Below, in pieces: positions 25,101 through 35,600 of a stretch of DNA of 64,000 nucleotides. Each line of letters opens with the position of its first letter. Positions within the stretch are counted from its first letter, which is position 1. A model generated the notes under the pieces. The model ran no database searches and was not told the DNA's origin. It saw nothing but the letters and a program-made list of their open reading frames with translations. Position numbers and translations under genes: made by a program. The DNA comes from Streptomyces sp. NBC_01471 (GTDB lineage: Bacteria > Actinomycetota > Actinomycetes > Streptomycetales > Streptomycetaceae), in the NCBI RefSeq assembly GCF_041438865.1, contig NZ_CP109450.1, positions 2,087,001 to 2,151,000 on the forward strand. The letters run 5' to 3'.

Positions 25101-26590
25101 GACCGGGCCTGCGGACTGTCCTGACTCCGCGGGGCGGGCAGGTCGAGTGCGAAGACGGAGCCGTCGCCGACGGTGAGCGTCCCGCCGTGCCGGTGCGCCA
25201 CGTCGCGGGCGATGGCCAGACCGAGACCGGCGCCGCCCTCGTCACGGGTCCGCGCGTCGTCGAGCCGTACGAACCGCTCGAAGATCCGCTCACGCTGCCC
25301 GGGAGGCACTCCGGGGCCGTCGTCGGCGACCTCCGCGACGAGCCGGCCGTTCCGCTCCCGTACGGACACCTCGACTCCCGAGCGGGCATGCCGCTGGGCG
25401 TTGTCCAGAAGATTGCCGATCACCCGCGCCAACTGACCGCGCGAGCCGTCCACTTCGAGCCCGCCGACGGCCTGGACCGTCACCGGCACCCGGCCCGCGT
25501 GCCGCCGGGACACCTCCTCGCGCACCAGCTCCCCCAGGTCGATCCGCGCCGCACCGGGCCGCTCCCCCGCGTCCAGCCGGGCGAGCAGCAGCAGGTCGGC
25601 GGCCAGTTGCTGAAGCCGTACGGTGTCCGCGACCGCGCCGTCGACGTCCAGCAGCTCCGGGTGCGCGGCGCCGACCTCCAGCTGGGTGCGCAGACTCGCG
25701 ATGGGGCTGCGCAGTTCGTGCGAGGCGTCCGCGACGAAGCGCCGCTGCCGGTCGACGGATTTCTCCAGGGCCGTGAGGGTCTCGTTGGTCGTACGGGCCA
25801 GCCGGGCGACCTCGTCGTGCGACCCGGGCTCCGGGACGCGCCGGGCCAGGTCCTGGGACGCGGTGATCGCCGCCATCTCCCGCCGGATCCCCTCGACGGG
25901 GCGCAGGGCGCGCCGGGTGACCAGCCAGGTGACACCCGCGACGACCAGCAGCAGGACCGGCAGCCCGATGAGCATCGCACTGCGGACCGTGCTCACGGCG
26001 CTCTGCTCGGTGGTGAGGGGGGCGCCCACGTAGACGATCAGGGTGTCGTCGTCGCCGTTGGTCACCTCGACGGCGGCGAACCGGTAGTCGGCGGTGTCGC
26101 CGTCGACGGTCGCCGTCCCGGAGCTGAAGTGGGCGTGGTCGTGCGAGACCTCGCCGCGCGGCGGATCGTCGTTGTCGCTGTGGCCGGTGTCGTTGTGGTC
26201 GTTGTCGTGGTCGTCGTCGCCGTGGTCGTCACCGTGGTCGTCACCGTGGTCGTGGTCCGGCGTGGACGACGCCGGACGCACCGCGGTGGTCGCCGTCCCC
26301 GTCACCGCGTCCAGGTCGTCGCTGGCGGCGCGCAGCCGGCCGTGCTCGGTGACCACCTGCACGGGGTTCTCGTCGGAGTCGGGCAGGTGCAGCTTGTCGT
26401 ACGGGACGTCCAGGGCGACCTGCGAGGCCACGTTCTGGGCGGCGATCTCGGCGCGCAGGTCGGTCTGGCCGGTGAGGTTCGACCGCAGGACGAGCAGGAC
26501 GGCGATCCCCGTGGCGACCAGCGCGACAGCGACGACGGCCGTCGCGCCCAGCGCCGCCTTGGCGCGTACGGAGCCGAAGAGGCGCCTCAC
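25088..26590 (-). CDS. sensor histidine kinase with His/Asp-rich sensor loop
   Basis: The product is 500 aa. TM1 (about 12-36) and TM2 (about 205-225) flank an extracytoplasmic domain of about 165 residues. Residues 112-154 of that domain are almost only His, Asp, Gly and Asn, with ten histidines, a pattern typical of metal-binding segments (Zn, Ni, Cu or Co). A HAMP region, H-box DASHELRSPIASL (His291) and an HATPase with NLLDNAQRHA, DDGPGVP and GAGLGLAIARDVA follow. The GTG start overlaps the regulator stop (GTGA). Metal or cation sensing is inferred from composition only. Confidence 0.9.
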   Translation of the reverse strand: MRRLFGSVRAKAALGATAVVAVALVATGIAVLLVLRSNLTGQTDLRAEIAAQNVASQVALDVPYDKLHLPDSDENPVQVVTEHGRLRAASDDLDAVTGTATTAVRPASSTPDHDHGDDHGDDHGDDDHDNDHNDTGHSDNDDPPRGEVSHDHAHFSSGTATVDGDTADYRFAAVEVTNGDDDTLIVYVGAPLTTEQSAVSTVRSAMLIGLPVLLLVVAGVTWLVTRRALRPVEGIRREMAAITASQDLARRVPEPGSHDEVARLARTTNETLTALEKSVDRQRRFVADASHELRSPIASLRTQLEVGAAHPELLDVDGAVADTVRLQQLAADLLLLARLDAGERPGAARIDLGELVREEVSRRHAGRVPVTVQAVGGLEVDGSRGQLARVIGNLLDNAQRHARSGVEVSVRERNGRLVAEVADDGPGVPPGQRERIFERFVRLDDARTRDEGGAGLGLAIARDVAHRHGGTLTVGDGSVFALDLPAPRSQDSPQARSAPA

Positions 26591-27249
26591 CCGGCGACCA
26601 GCCGGTAGCCCGCGCCGCGCACGGTCTGGATGAGGTCGGCGCCCAGTTTGCGCCGCAGGGCGCTCACGTACACCTCGACGATGTTCGGGTCACCCTCGTA
26701 GGCGAAGTCCCAGACGTGCTCCAGGATCTCCGGCTTGCCGACCACCTCGCCCCGGCGTACGACGAGTTGCTCAAGGACCGCGAACTCCTTCGCCGTCAGG
26801 GTGACTTCGGCGCCCGCGCGGTGCACACGGCGGGTGGCGGTGTCGACCGTCAGGCTCCCCGCGGTGAGCACGGGCGAGGGCCGGCCGGCGGCGTGCCGGC
26901 GGAGCAGCGCCCTGATCCTGGCGACGAGGACCACATAGGAGAACGGCTTGGTGAGGTAGTCGTCGGCCCCGGTGTCCAGCCCCTCGGCCTCGTCGTACTC
27001 GCCGTCCTTGGCGGTCAGCATCAGGATGGGGACGTTGTGGCCCGCCGCCCTGAGGGCCGCACAGACCCGGTAGCCGTTCATCCCGGGCAGCATGATGTCG
27101 AGCACGACCAGGTCGTACGGGCCCTCACTGGCCAGGTGCAGCCCTTCGAGCCCGTCGTGCGCGACGTCCACGGCGTATCCCTCGGCGGTGAGTCCGCGGG
27201 CGAGGGACACCGCGAGCCGCTTCTCGTCCTCCACGATCAACAGGCGCAT
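26587..27249 (-). CDS. OmpR-family response regulator
   Basis: The product is 220 aa. The receiver has EDE (7-9), phospho-acceptor Asp51 (VVLDIMLP), LTAK and KPF; the output is an OmpR-type winged helix (LTAKEFAVLEQLVVRRGEVVGKPEILEHVWD, VRGAGYRLVAG). It forms an operon with the kinase downstream on the minus strand and is divergent from the PepSY gene. Repeated TTCAG half-sites in the 150-base divergent region (27273-27309) are the expected type of OmpR-family binding array, suggesting that it controls itself and the PepSY gene. Confidence 0.92.
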   Translation of the reverse strand: MRLLIVEDEKRLAVSLARGLTAEGYAVDVAHDGLEGLHLASEGPYDLVVLDIMLPGMNGYRVCAALRAAGHNVPILMLTAKDGEYDEAEGLDTGADDYLTKPFSYVVLVARIRALLRRHAAGRPSPVLTAGSLTVDTATRRVHRAGAEVTLTAKEFAVLEQLVVRRGEVVGKPEILEHVWDFAYEGDPNIVEVYVSALRRKLGADLIQTVRGAGYRLVAG

Positions 27250-27272
27250 GGGGACAGCCTCCCAAATGGAAG

Positions 27273-27309
27273 CTGAAGGGATCTTCAGGGGGCTTCAGGC
27301 TGCGTTCAG
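27273..27309. promoter_or_regulatory. TTCAG half-site array between RR and PepSY genes
   Basis: TTCAG occurs at 27284-27288, 27294-27298 and 27305-27309 (spacing 10 and 11 bases, one helical turn), with an inverted copy CTGAA at 27273-27277. Direct repeats at helical spacing are how OmpR-family dimers bind. It lies between the start codons of the divergent regulator and PepSY genes. Confidence 0.55.
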
Positions 27310-27399
27310 CAGGTCCCCGGCAGATTGGGATCCGTCCGAAGCAACCGGCACGGCCGGGACGGCCGGGCCGGTCACGGCACTCGCCACACGGAGGAACTC

Positions 27400-28041
<642 letters not shown>

Positions 28042-29469
28042 CACCGGGACGACATCTGGTCCGGAACCCGGCCGGCAGGACGGAACCCGCGGAGAACAGG
28101 GCGGGAGCCGCCGCCAGCGCGAAGCAGAGAGCGAGCGGAACGCGGCCGATCAGGACGCCGACCGCGGCCGTACCCCCCGTCGACCCGGCGTTCACCGCGG
28201 TGTTGACCCAGGCACCGGCCCGGGTGCGGGCGTCCGGGGCCGCGCACTCGTCGGCGATCAGATACGCGGTCGTCAGCGCGGGCGCCACGAAAAGACCCGC
28301 CAGGACGGCGGCAGCGCCCAGCACCCGGAGGTCCGGCGCGAGCCCGGCGCCGGCCAGGGTGAGCCCGAGGCCCGCGGCGAGCAGCGCGAGCCGCAGCCGG
28401 GCGGGGGCGCGCCAGCTGACCGCCCCGTTGACCAGTCCGCCGACCACACTGCCGACGGAGAGCGCGGCCAGCACCCAGGCGACAGCGGCGGGTCGACCGT
28501 GCCGCCCGGCGTCGGCGACGACCAGCAGATCGAGCCCGCCCAGTGCCAGCCCCACCCCCGCGGCCACCACGGCGGGCTGCCAGGGCCGCACGCCCGCGGG
28601 CCCGATGCCGCCGGGGGCCGAGTCCGGGGGCAGAGCGTCGGCGGGCGGTGAGCCGTCGGGCGGTGAGTCGGCGGTGTTCTCGCGGTGCGGACCGTCCGCG
28701 ACCGGCGACGCCACCAGGGCCAGGGTCCCCGCCAGCACCAGGACGGCGCTGACGGCGACCCCCGCCGAGGGTGAGGCGCAGGTCACCAGGGCGCCGACGA
28801 GCAACGGCCCGGCGACGTAGAGCAGTTCCTCGGCAACCCCGTCCAGGCTGTACGCACGCTGCAGCAGTTCCCGGCCGGGGGCGAGCCGGCGCCACAGGGT
28901 CCGCATGGTCGGCCCGAGTGGTGGCGTCCCCGCACCGGCGGCCGCGGCCAGGGCCAGGATCAGCGGCGGGGGTGCGCCCGGGTGCAGGGTGGCGGCGGCG
29001 AGGGCCAGGAGCAGCACCGCGTAGCAGCCCGCCATCGGGACGAGCGACCGGCGGGGGCCGTGGCGGTCGACGAGGGCGGCCCTGGCGGGCGAGAGGCAGA
29101 CACTGGTCGCCCCGAAGAGCGCCATGGCGGTACCCGCGAGGGCGAAGGAGGCCGAGGCGTCCCTGACGGCGAGTACGAGGGAGAGGGAGACCGTCCCGTA
29201 GGAGAGACGGCCGATGAGGGCGGCACCGAAGGTGCGGCGGGCGTACGGGAGCCGCAGGACAGCGGCGTAGGACGGCATGGGGGTTCCTCGGAAGCGGCAC
29301 GGACAGGACACCGGGTGGTCGGCCGGGTCCTACGCACGGGAGAGGAACATGCGGTCACGGTAGCAGCGGCACCGGCGCCCCGGGAGCCGTATCCGCCCCC
29401 CGGCCCGGGCTTCCCGCCGTCGCCCGAGTGCCCTGGAGGCGCCGCCGCTCCGGGTCCTGCCGGCCGGTC

Positions 29470-30447
29470 TCAGCCCGAGGACTCCGCAGCCCCGGCCGTC
29501 ACGGCCTCCACCAGGGTGTCCGCCGCCGCGTACGGGTCCAGGCCGCCCGTGACGATCCGTTCGGCCAGGGCGTCGAGGCGGCGGTCCCCGCGCAGGTCGC
29601 CGATCCGTTCGCGCAGGGCCGTGACCGCGATCGTCTCGACCTCGTGCGCCGCGCGTGCCTTGCGGCGCTCGGCCAGGACGCCGTGCTCCTCCATCCAGGC
29701 CCGGTGCTTCTCCAGCGCCTCGACGACCTCGTCGACGCCCTCGCCGCGCGCCGCCACGGTCTTCACGATCGGCGGGCGCCAGTCCCCGGGGCCGCGCGCC
29801 TCGCCCAGGCCCAGCATGTGGTTGAGCTCGCGCGCGGTCGCGTCGGCGCCGTCCCGGTCGGCCTTGTTGACGACGTACACGTCGCCGATCTCCAGGATTC
29901 CGGCCTTGGCGGCCTGGATCCCGTCACCCATGCCGGGCGCCAGCAGCACCACCGACGTGTCGGCCTGCGCGGCGATCTCCACCTCGGACTGGCCGACGCC
30001 GACCGTCTCCACCAGCACCACGTCGCACCCGGCGGCGTCCAGCACCCGGATCGCCTGCGGGGCGGCCCAGGCCAGGCCGCCCAGATGGCCCCGGGTCGCC
30101 ATCGAGCGGATGTAGACGCCCGGGTCGGACGCGTGCTCGGACATCCGGACCCGGTCGCCGAGCAGCGCGCCCCCGGAGAACGGCGACGAGGGGTCGACCG
30201 CGAGCACACCGACCCGCTTGCCGGCCCGCCGGTACGCCGAGACCAGCGCCGAGGTGGAAGTCGACTTGCCGACACCGGGCGAACCCGTCAGCCCGACGAC
30301 GTACGCACCGCCCGTCAGCGGGGCCAGCCGCGCCATCACCTCGCGCAGTTGCGGGGACGCACCCTCCACCAGCGAGATCAGCCGGGCGACGGCCCTCGGC
30401 CTGCCCTCACGGGCCTGTTCGACCAGGGTGGGGACGTCCATGTCCAC
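29470..30447 (-). CDS. meaB: methylmalonyl-CoA mutase-associated GTPase MeaB
   Basis: A G3E-family GTPase that loads and protects adenosylcobalamin mutases (methylmalonyl-CoA mutase and relatives such as isobutyryl-CoA mutase). The product is 325 aa, with P-loop GSPGVGKST (55-63), DPSSPFSGGALLGDR, the switch region VETVGVGQSE and NKAD. All are family hallmarks. I favour the GTG at 30447 because GGAG is eight bases upstream; the ATG at 30441 is an alternative. It is downstream of the thiolase on the same strand, with a 34-bp tandem repeat between. The functional link is to icmA and the adenosyltransferase elsewhere in the window. Confidence 0.93.
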   Translation of the reverse strand: MDMDVPTLVEQAREGRPRAVARLISLVEGASPQLREVMARLAPLTGGAYVVGLTGSPGVGKSTSTSALVSAYRRAGKRVGVLAVDPSSPFSGGALLGDRVRMSEHASDPGVYIRSMATRGHLGGLAWAAPQAIRVLDAAGCDVVLVETVGVGQSEVEIAAQADTSVVLLAPGMGDGIQAAKAGILEIGDVYVVNKADRDGADATARELNHMLGLGEARGPGDWRPPIVKTVAARGEGVDEVVEALEKHRAWMEEHGVLAERRKARAAHEVETIAVTALRERIGDLRGDRRLDALAERIVTGGLDPYAAADTLVEAVTAGAAESSG

Positions 30448-30490
30448 GTTCACAGCTCCGCTCAGTCCGATTCCGTACCGGGGCCCGCGT

Positions 30491-30577
30491 ACTCCGGGCG
30501 TCCGCCGTGTCCGGGGCCCGCCGCACTCCGGGCGTCCGCCGTGTCCGGGGCCCGCCGCACTCCGGGCGTCCGCCGTG
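30491..30577. repeat. 34-bp minisatellite, 2.6 copies
   Basis: Two perfect 34-base units beginning ACTCCGGGCGTCCGCCGTG (30491-30524 and 30525-30558) are followed by a 19-base partial third and degenerate remnants to about 30605. Each unit is itself two degenerate 17-base halves. It sits in the gap between the thiolase stop and the meaB start on the minus strand. Confidence 0.8.
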
Positions 30578-30620
30578 CTCCGGGCGTCCGTGTCCGGGTG
30601 TCCGCCGCCCCGGACCGCTC

Positions 30621-31820
30621 CTACTTGGGTACGCGCACGATCAGGGCGTCGCCCTGCCCGCCCCCGCCGCACAGGGCCGCGGCGCCGACCCCGCCGCCGC
30701 GCCGCTTCAGCTCCAGCGCGAGGTGCAGGACCACCCGGGCGCCGGACATCCCGATGGGGTGGCCGAGCGCGATGGCGCCGCCGTTCACGTTCACCTTTTC
30801 CGGCGAGACGCCGAGGTCCTTCATTGACTGGACGGCGACGGCCGCGAACGCCTCGTTGATCTCGATGAGGTCGAGGTCGTCGACGCCGATGCCCTCCTTG
30901 CCCAGCGCGTGCCGGATGGCGTTCGACGGCTGGGACTGGAGGGAGTTGTCGGGGCCCGCCACGTTGCCGTGCGCACCGATCTCGGCGATCCAGTCGAGGC
31001 CGAGCTCCTCCGCCTTGGCCTTGCTCATCACCACGACGGCGGCCGCACCGTCGGAGATCTGCGACGAGGTGCCCGCGGTGATCGTGCCGTCCTTGGTGAA
31101 CGCCGGGCGCAGCTTGCCGAGGGACTCCGCCGTCGTCTCGGCCCTGATCCCCTCGTCCTGCGAGAAGAGCACCGGGTCGCCCTTGCGCTGCGGGATCTCG
31201 ACCGGCGTGATCTCGGCCTCGAACAGCCCGTTCTTCTGCGCGGCGGCGGCCCGCTGGTGGGAGGTGGCCGCGAAGGCGTCCTGCGGGGCGCGGTCGATGC
31301 CGAGCCGGGTGTTGTGCTTCTCGGTGGACTCGCCCATCGGGATGGAATCGAAGGAGTCCGTGAGGCCGTCGTACGCCATCGAGTCGAGCATCTCGACCGC
31401 GCCGTACTTGTAGCCCTCACGGGACTTCGGCAGCAGATGCGGCGCGTTGGTCATGGACTCCTGGCCGCCGGCCACCACCACGTCGAACTCACCGGCGCGG
31501 ATGAGCTGGTCGGCGAGGGCGATGGCGTCCAGCCCGGAGAGGCAGACCTTGTTGATGGTCAGCGCGGGGACGTTCATGGGGATGCCCGCCTTGACGGCGG
31601 CCTGGCGTGCCGGGATCTGCCCTGCCCCGGCCTGGAGCACCTGCCCCATGATCACGTACTGCACCTGGTCACCGCCGATGCCGGCGCGCTCCATCGCCGC
31701 CCTGATCGCGAAGGCTCCGAGGTCGGCCCCGGAGAAGGACTTGAGCGAACCGAGGAGCCGGCCCATCGGGGTCCTGGCTCCGGCGACGATCACGGAGGTA
31801 CTGCTGTTCGTTCCAGACAT
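30621..31820 (-). CDS. acetyl-CoA acetyltransferase (thiolase)
   Basis: Condenses two acetyl-CoA to acetoacetyl-CoA, or runs the reverse thiolysis. The product is 399 aa with all thiolase catalytic residues: Cys93 in [11 protein letters not shown], His354 in [16 protein letters not shown] and Cys384 in CGGGGQG. With hydroxybutyryl-CoA dehydrogenase (47812-48660) it could feed the crotonyl-CoA/ethylmalonyl-CoA route. The ATG at 31820 has AAGGGG about nine bases upstream. It is divergent from methylmalonyl-CoA epimerase, and followed on the same strand by meaB. Confidence 0.93.
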   Translation of the reverse strand: MSGTNSSTSVIVAGARTPMGRLLGSLKSFSGADLGAFAIRAAMERAGIGGDQVQYVIMGQVLQAGAGQIPARQAAVKAGIPMNVPALTINKVCLSGLDAIALADQLIRAGEFDVVVAGGQESMTNAPHLLPKSREGYKYGAVEMLDSMAYDGLTDSFDSIPMGESTEKHNTRLGIDRAPQDAFAATSHQRAAAAQKNGLFEAEITPVEIPQRKGDPVLFSQDEGIRAETTAESLGKLRPAFTKDGTITAGTSSQISDGAAAVVVMSKAKAEELGLDWIAEIGAHGNVAGPDNSLQSQPSNAIRHALGKEGIGVDDLDLIEINEAFAAVAVQSMKDLGVSPEKVNVNGGAIALGHPIGMSGARVVLHLALELKRRGGGVGAAALCGGGGQGDALIVRVPK

Positions 31821-31870
31821 GAGGCGCGGCCCCTTGGAAGAGAGTGAACGAGGGTTTACTTGAATGTACT

Positions 31871-31886
31871 GAGCGGTACCCCGCTC
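31871..31886. promoter_or_regulatory. 6-4-6 inverted repeat upstream of thiolase
   Basis: GAGCGG-TACC-CCGCTC is a perfect inverted repeat about 50 bases upstream of the thiolase start and 70 bases upstream of the divergent epimerase gene. It could be an operator for both, or a weak hairpin; the regulator is unknown. Confidence 0.35.
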
Positions 31887-31954
31887 GTCATCGCCCTGCC
31901 CATGTGATCGCGCGCACGTTGCGTAACCATGTGTCGGCGCGCTGCACTGGGGGA

Positions 31955-32425
31955 ATGCTGACGCGAATCGACCACATCGGGATCGCCTGCTTCGACCTCG
32001 ACAGGACTGTCGAGTTCTACCGGGCGACATACGGCTTCGAGGTGTTCCACACCGAGGTCAACGAGGAGCAGGGCGTCCGGGAGGCCATGCTCAAGATCAA
32101 CGAGACATCCGACGGCGGCGCCTCCTATCTCCAGCTCCTGGAGTCCGTCCGCGAGGACTCCGCGGTGGGCAAGTGGCTGGCCAAGAACGGTGAGGGCGTC
32201 CACCACATCGCCTTCGGCACCGCGGACGTGGACGGCGAATCCCAGGATATTCGGGACAAGGGCGTCCGTGTGCTGTACGACGAGCCGCGCACCGGTTCCA
32301 TGGGATCCCGCATCACGTTCCTGCACCCCAAGGACTGCCATGGGGTGCTGACGGAGCTGGTCACGGCGGCCGCCCCGCACGGAACACCGGAAGAAGCGGA
32401 CCCACTGGCTCGTAAGGAGCACTGA
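31955..32425 (+). CDS. mce: methylmalonyl-CoA epimerase
   Basis: Interconverts (2R)- and (2S)-methylmalonyl-CoA, connecting propionyl-CoA carboxylation with the B12 mutase. The product is 156 aa, a vicinal-oxygen-chelate fold. The metal ligands keep the family spacing: His7 (RIDHIGIA), Gln60 (YLQLLES), His84 (GVHHIAFG) and Glu134 (LTELV). The ATG at 31955 follows GGGGGA. It is divergent from the thiolase gene and upstream of scy on the same strand, with a 176-base gap. Confidence 0.93.
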   Translation: MLTRIDHIGIACFDLDRTVEFYRATYGFEVFHTEVNEEQGVREAMLKINETSDGGASYLQLLESVREDSAVGKWLAKNGEGVHHIAFGTADVDGESQDIRDKGVRVLYDEPRTGSMGSRITFLHPKDCHGVLTELVTAAAPHGTPEEADPLARKEH

Positions 32426-32601
32426 CCTCCGGATACCCGGGCCGGTAGAGTGGGCTGCTCCGGTCCGGGGCCGGATCGGGGCCTGTGACCCATGCCTCGT
32501 CGTTGATCTGACACCATTCCCCCGGGGGCCCGTCTTCGCCGAGACGGCGGCGCTCGTACGGGAAGAGTGTGTTGCGACCAGGGGACGGATGGGACCGCGC
32601 A

Positions 32602-35600
32602 GTGCGGGGCTACGAACGCCAGGAGAGCCACCGGGCTGAAGACGACCATCTTTCGCGGTTCGAGGCCGAGATGGACCGGCTGAAGACCGAGCGGGAGAAG
32701 GCCGTACAGCACGCCGAGGACCTCGGTTACCAGGTCGAGGTCTTGCGTGCCAAGCTCCACGAGGCGCGCCGCAATCTGGCGTCCCGTCCTGCCTACGACC
32801 AGGCGGACATCGGCTACCAGGCCGAGCAGTTGCTGCGGAACGCACAGGTGCAGGCCGACCAGTTGCGCACCGACGCCGAGCGCGAACTGCGCGAGGCGCG
32901 CGCCCAGACGCAGCGCATCCTCCAGGAGCACGCCGAGCACCAGGCCAGGCTCCAGGCCGAGCTGCACAGCGAGGCGGTCACCCGGCGCCAGCGCCTGGAC
33001 CAGGAGCTGTCCGAGCGCCGGCAGACCGTCGAGTCGCACGTCAACGAGAACGTGGCCTGGGCCGAGCAGTTGCGCGCCCGGACCGAGTCCCAGGCGCGCA
33101 GGCTCATGGACGAGTCGCGCGCCGAGGCCGAGCAGTCCCTGGCCGCCGCCCGCGCCGAGGCCGAGCGGCTGGTCACCGAGGCCCGCCAGCGCCTGGGCTC
33201 CGAGGCCGAGTCGGCCCGCAGCGAGGCCGACACGATCCTGCGCAGGGCCCGCGCCGAGGCGGAACGGCTGCTGACCGCCGCCTCCACCCAGGCGCAGGAG
33301 GCCACCACCCACGCCGAGCAGCTGCGTACGTCCACGACCGCCGAGTCCGACCAGGCCCGCCGGCAGGCCGCCGAGCTCAGCCGCGGTGCCGAGCAGCGGG
33401 TCCAGGAGGCCGAGCGCGCGCTGCGCGAGGCGCGGGCGGAGGCCGAGAAGGTCCTCACCGAGGCGAAGGACGCGGCGGCCAAGCAGCTCACCACGGCCGA
33501 TTCGGTCAACGAGCAGCGCACCCGCACCGCGAAGGCGGAGATCGCCCGGCTCGTCGGCGAGGCGACCAAGGACGCGGAGGCCCTCAAGGCGGAGGCCCAG
33601 CAGGCACTTGAGGACGCCCGGGGCACTGCGGAGCGGATGGTCACCGAGGCCGGTGACAAGGCCCGTACAGCAGCGGCCGAGGACACCGCGGCCCAGCTGG
33701 CCAAGGCCGCCAGGACCGCCGAGGAGGTCCTGACGAAGGCCTCCGAGGACGCCAGGTCGACCACCCGCGCCGCGGCCGAGGAGGCCGAGCGGATCCGCCA
33801 CGAGGCGGAGGCGGAGGCCGCGCGGCTCAGCGACGAGGCCGCCGAGTCCGCCGCGCAGCTCAAGGGCGCGGCCAAGGACGACACCAAGGAGTACCGCGCC
33901 AAGACGGTCGAGCTCCAGGACGAGGCGCGCAGGCTCCGCGGCGAGGCCGAGCAGCTGCGGTCCGACGCCGTCGCGGAGGGCGAGCGCATCCGTGGTGAGG
34001 CCCGCCGGGAGGCCGTGCAGCAGATCGAGGAGGCGGCGCGGACCGCCGAGGAGCTGCTGGCCAAGGCGACGGCCGACGCGGACGAGGTCCGCTCCGCAGC
34101 CACCGCCGAGTCCGAGCGGGTACGTGCCGAGGCCGTCGAGCGCGCCACGACGCTGCGCACCCAGGCCGAGGAGACGCTGGAACGCACCCGTGCCGAGGCC
34201 GAGCGGCTGTCCGCCGAGGCCGAGGAGCACGCCGAGGAGACCCGTACCCAGGCCGAGGAGGCCGCCGGTGCGCTGCGCGAGGAGAACGAACGCGGCATAG
34301 AGGCCCGCAGGGCCGAGGCGGCGGACGAGCTGGCGCGGCTGCACACCGAGGCCGAGGAGCGGCTGAGCGCCGCCGAGACGGCGCTGGCCGACGCCCGCAC
34401 CGAGGCGCAGCGGCTCCGCAAGGAGACCGCGGACGAGACCGAGCGGCTGCGCACCGAGGCGGCCGAGCGGGTCCGCGCCCTCCGTGCGCAGGCCGAGCAG
34501 GAGGCCGAGCGGCTGCGTGACGAGGCCGCGGCGGACGCCTCGCAGGCCCGCGCCGAGGGCGAGAACATCGCCGTACGGCTGCGCGGTGAGGCCACCGCGG
34601 AGGCGGAGCGGCTCAAGTCCGAGGCGCAGGACAGCGCCGACCGGATGCGCGCCGAGGCGGCGGCAGCGGCCGAACGCGTCGGCACCGAGGCGCAGGAGGC
34701 GCTCGCCGCCGCCCAGGAGGAGGCCAACCGGCGCCGCAGGGAGGCCGAGGAGACGCTGACCTCGGCCCGCGGCGAGGCCGAGCAGGAGCGGACCCAGGCG
34801 CGCGGCCAGAGCGAGGAGTTGCTGGCCTCCGCGCGCAAGCGGGTGGAGGAGGCGCAGGCCGAGGCCGCGCGGCTGGTCGAGGAGGCGGACCGCAGGGCCG
34901 GCGAGCTGGTGTCGGCGGCCGAGCAGACCGCGCAGCAGGTACGGGACTCCGTCGCGGGTCTCCAGGACCAGGCGGAACAGGAGATCACCGGGCTGCGCTC
35001 GGCGGCGGAGCACGCGGCCGAGCGGACCAGGACCGAGGCGCAGGAGGAGGCGGACCGGCTCCGCTCCGACGCGCACGCCGAGCGGGAGCGCGCGTCCGGC
35101 GACGCGAGCCGGATCCGGAGTGTCGCCCAGGAGGAGTCCGAGGCCGCCAAGTCCCTCGCGGAGCGCACCGTTTCGGAGGCCATCGCCGAGTCGGACAAGC
35201 TGCGCTCGGACACCGCCGAGTACGCCCAGCGCATGCGGACCGAAGCCTCCGACGCGGTGGCATCGGCCGAGCAGGACGCGGCCCGCGCCCGGGCCGACGC
35301 CCGCGAGGACGCCAACCGCATCCGTTCGGACGCCGCGGGCCAGGCGGACGCCCTGATCGCGGAGGCCTCCGGCGAGTCGGAGCGGATGCGGGCCGAGGCG
35401 GCCGAGACCGTGGGCTCCGCCCAGCAGGCCGCCGAGCGCATCCGGGCGGAGGCCGAGCGGGTCAGGACCGACGCCGCGGCCGCTGCCGAACAGCTGCGCG
35501 CCGAGGCCCAGTCGGAGTCCGACCGGGTGCTGGACGAGGCACGCGAGGTGGCGGCCAAGCGCCGCGCGGACGCGGCGGAACAGGCCGATCAGCTGATGTC

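Noticed and set aside
26140..26270. GTCGTC-rich low-complexity DNA as a possible repeat array
   Set aside because: It is the coding sequence for the His/Asp-rich kinase loop and varies at synonymous positions.
32569..32601. Earlier GTG start for Scy
   Set aside because: Its GGGAAGA is only two bases away, and the extra eleven residues have no family similarity I can recall; the GTG at 32602 fits better, but this is not certain.
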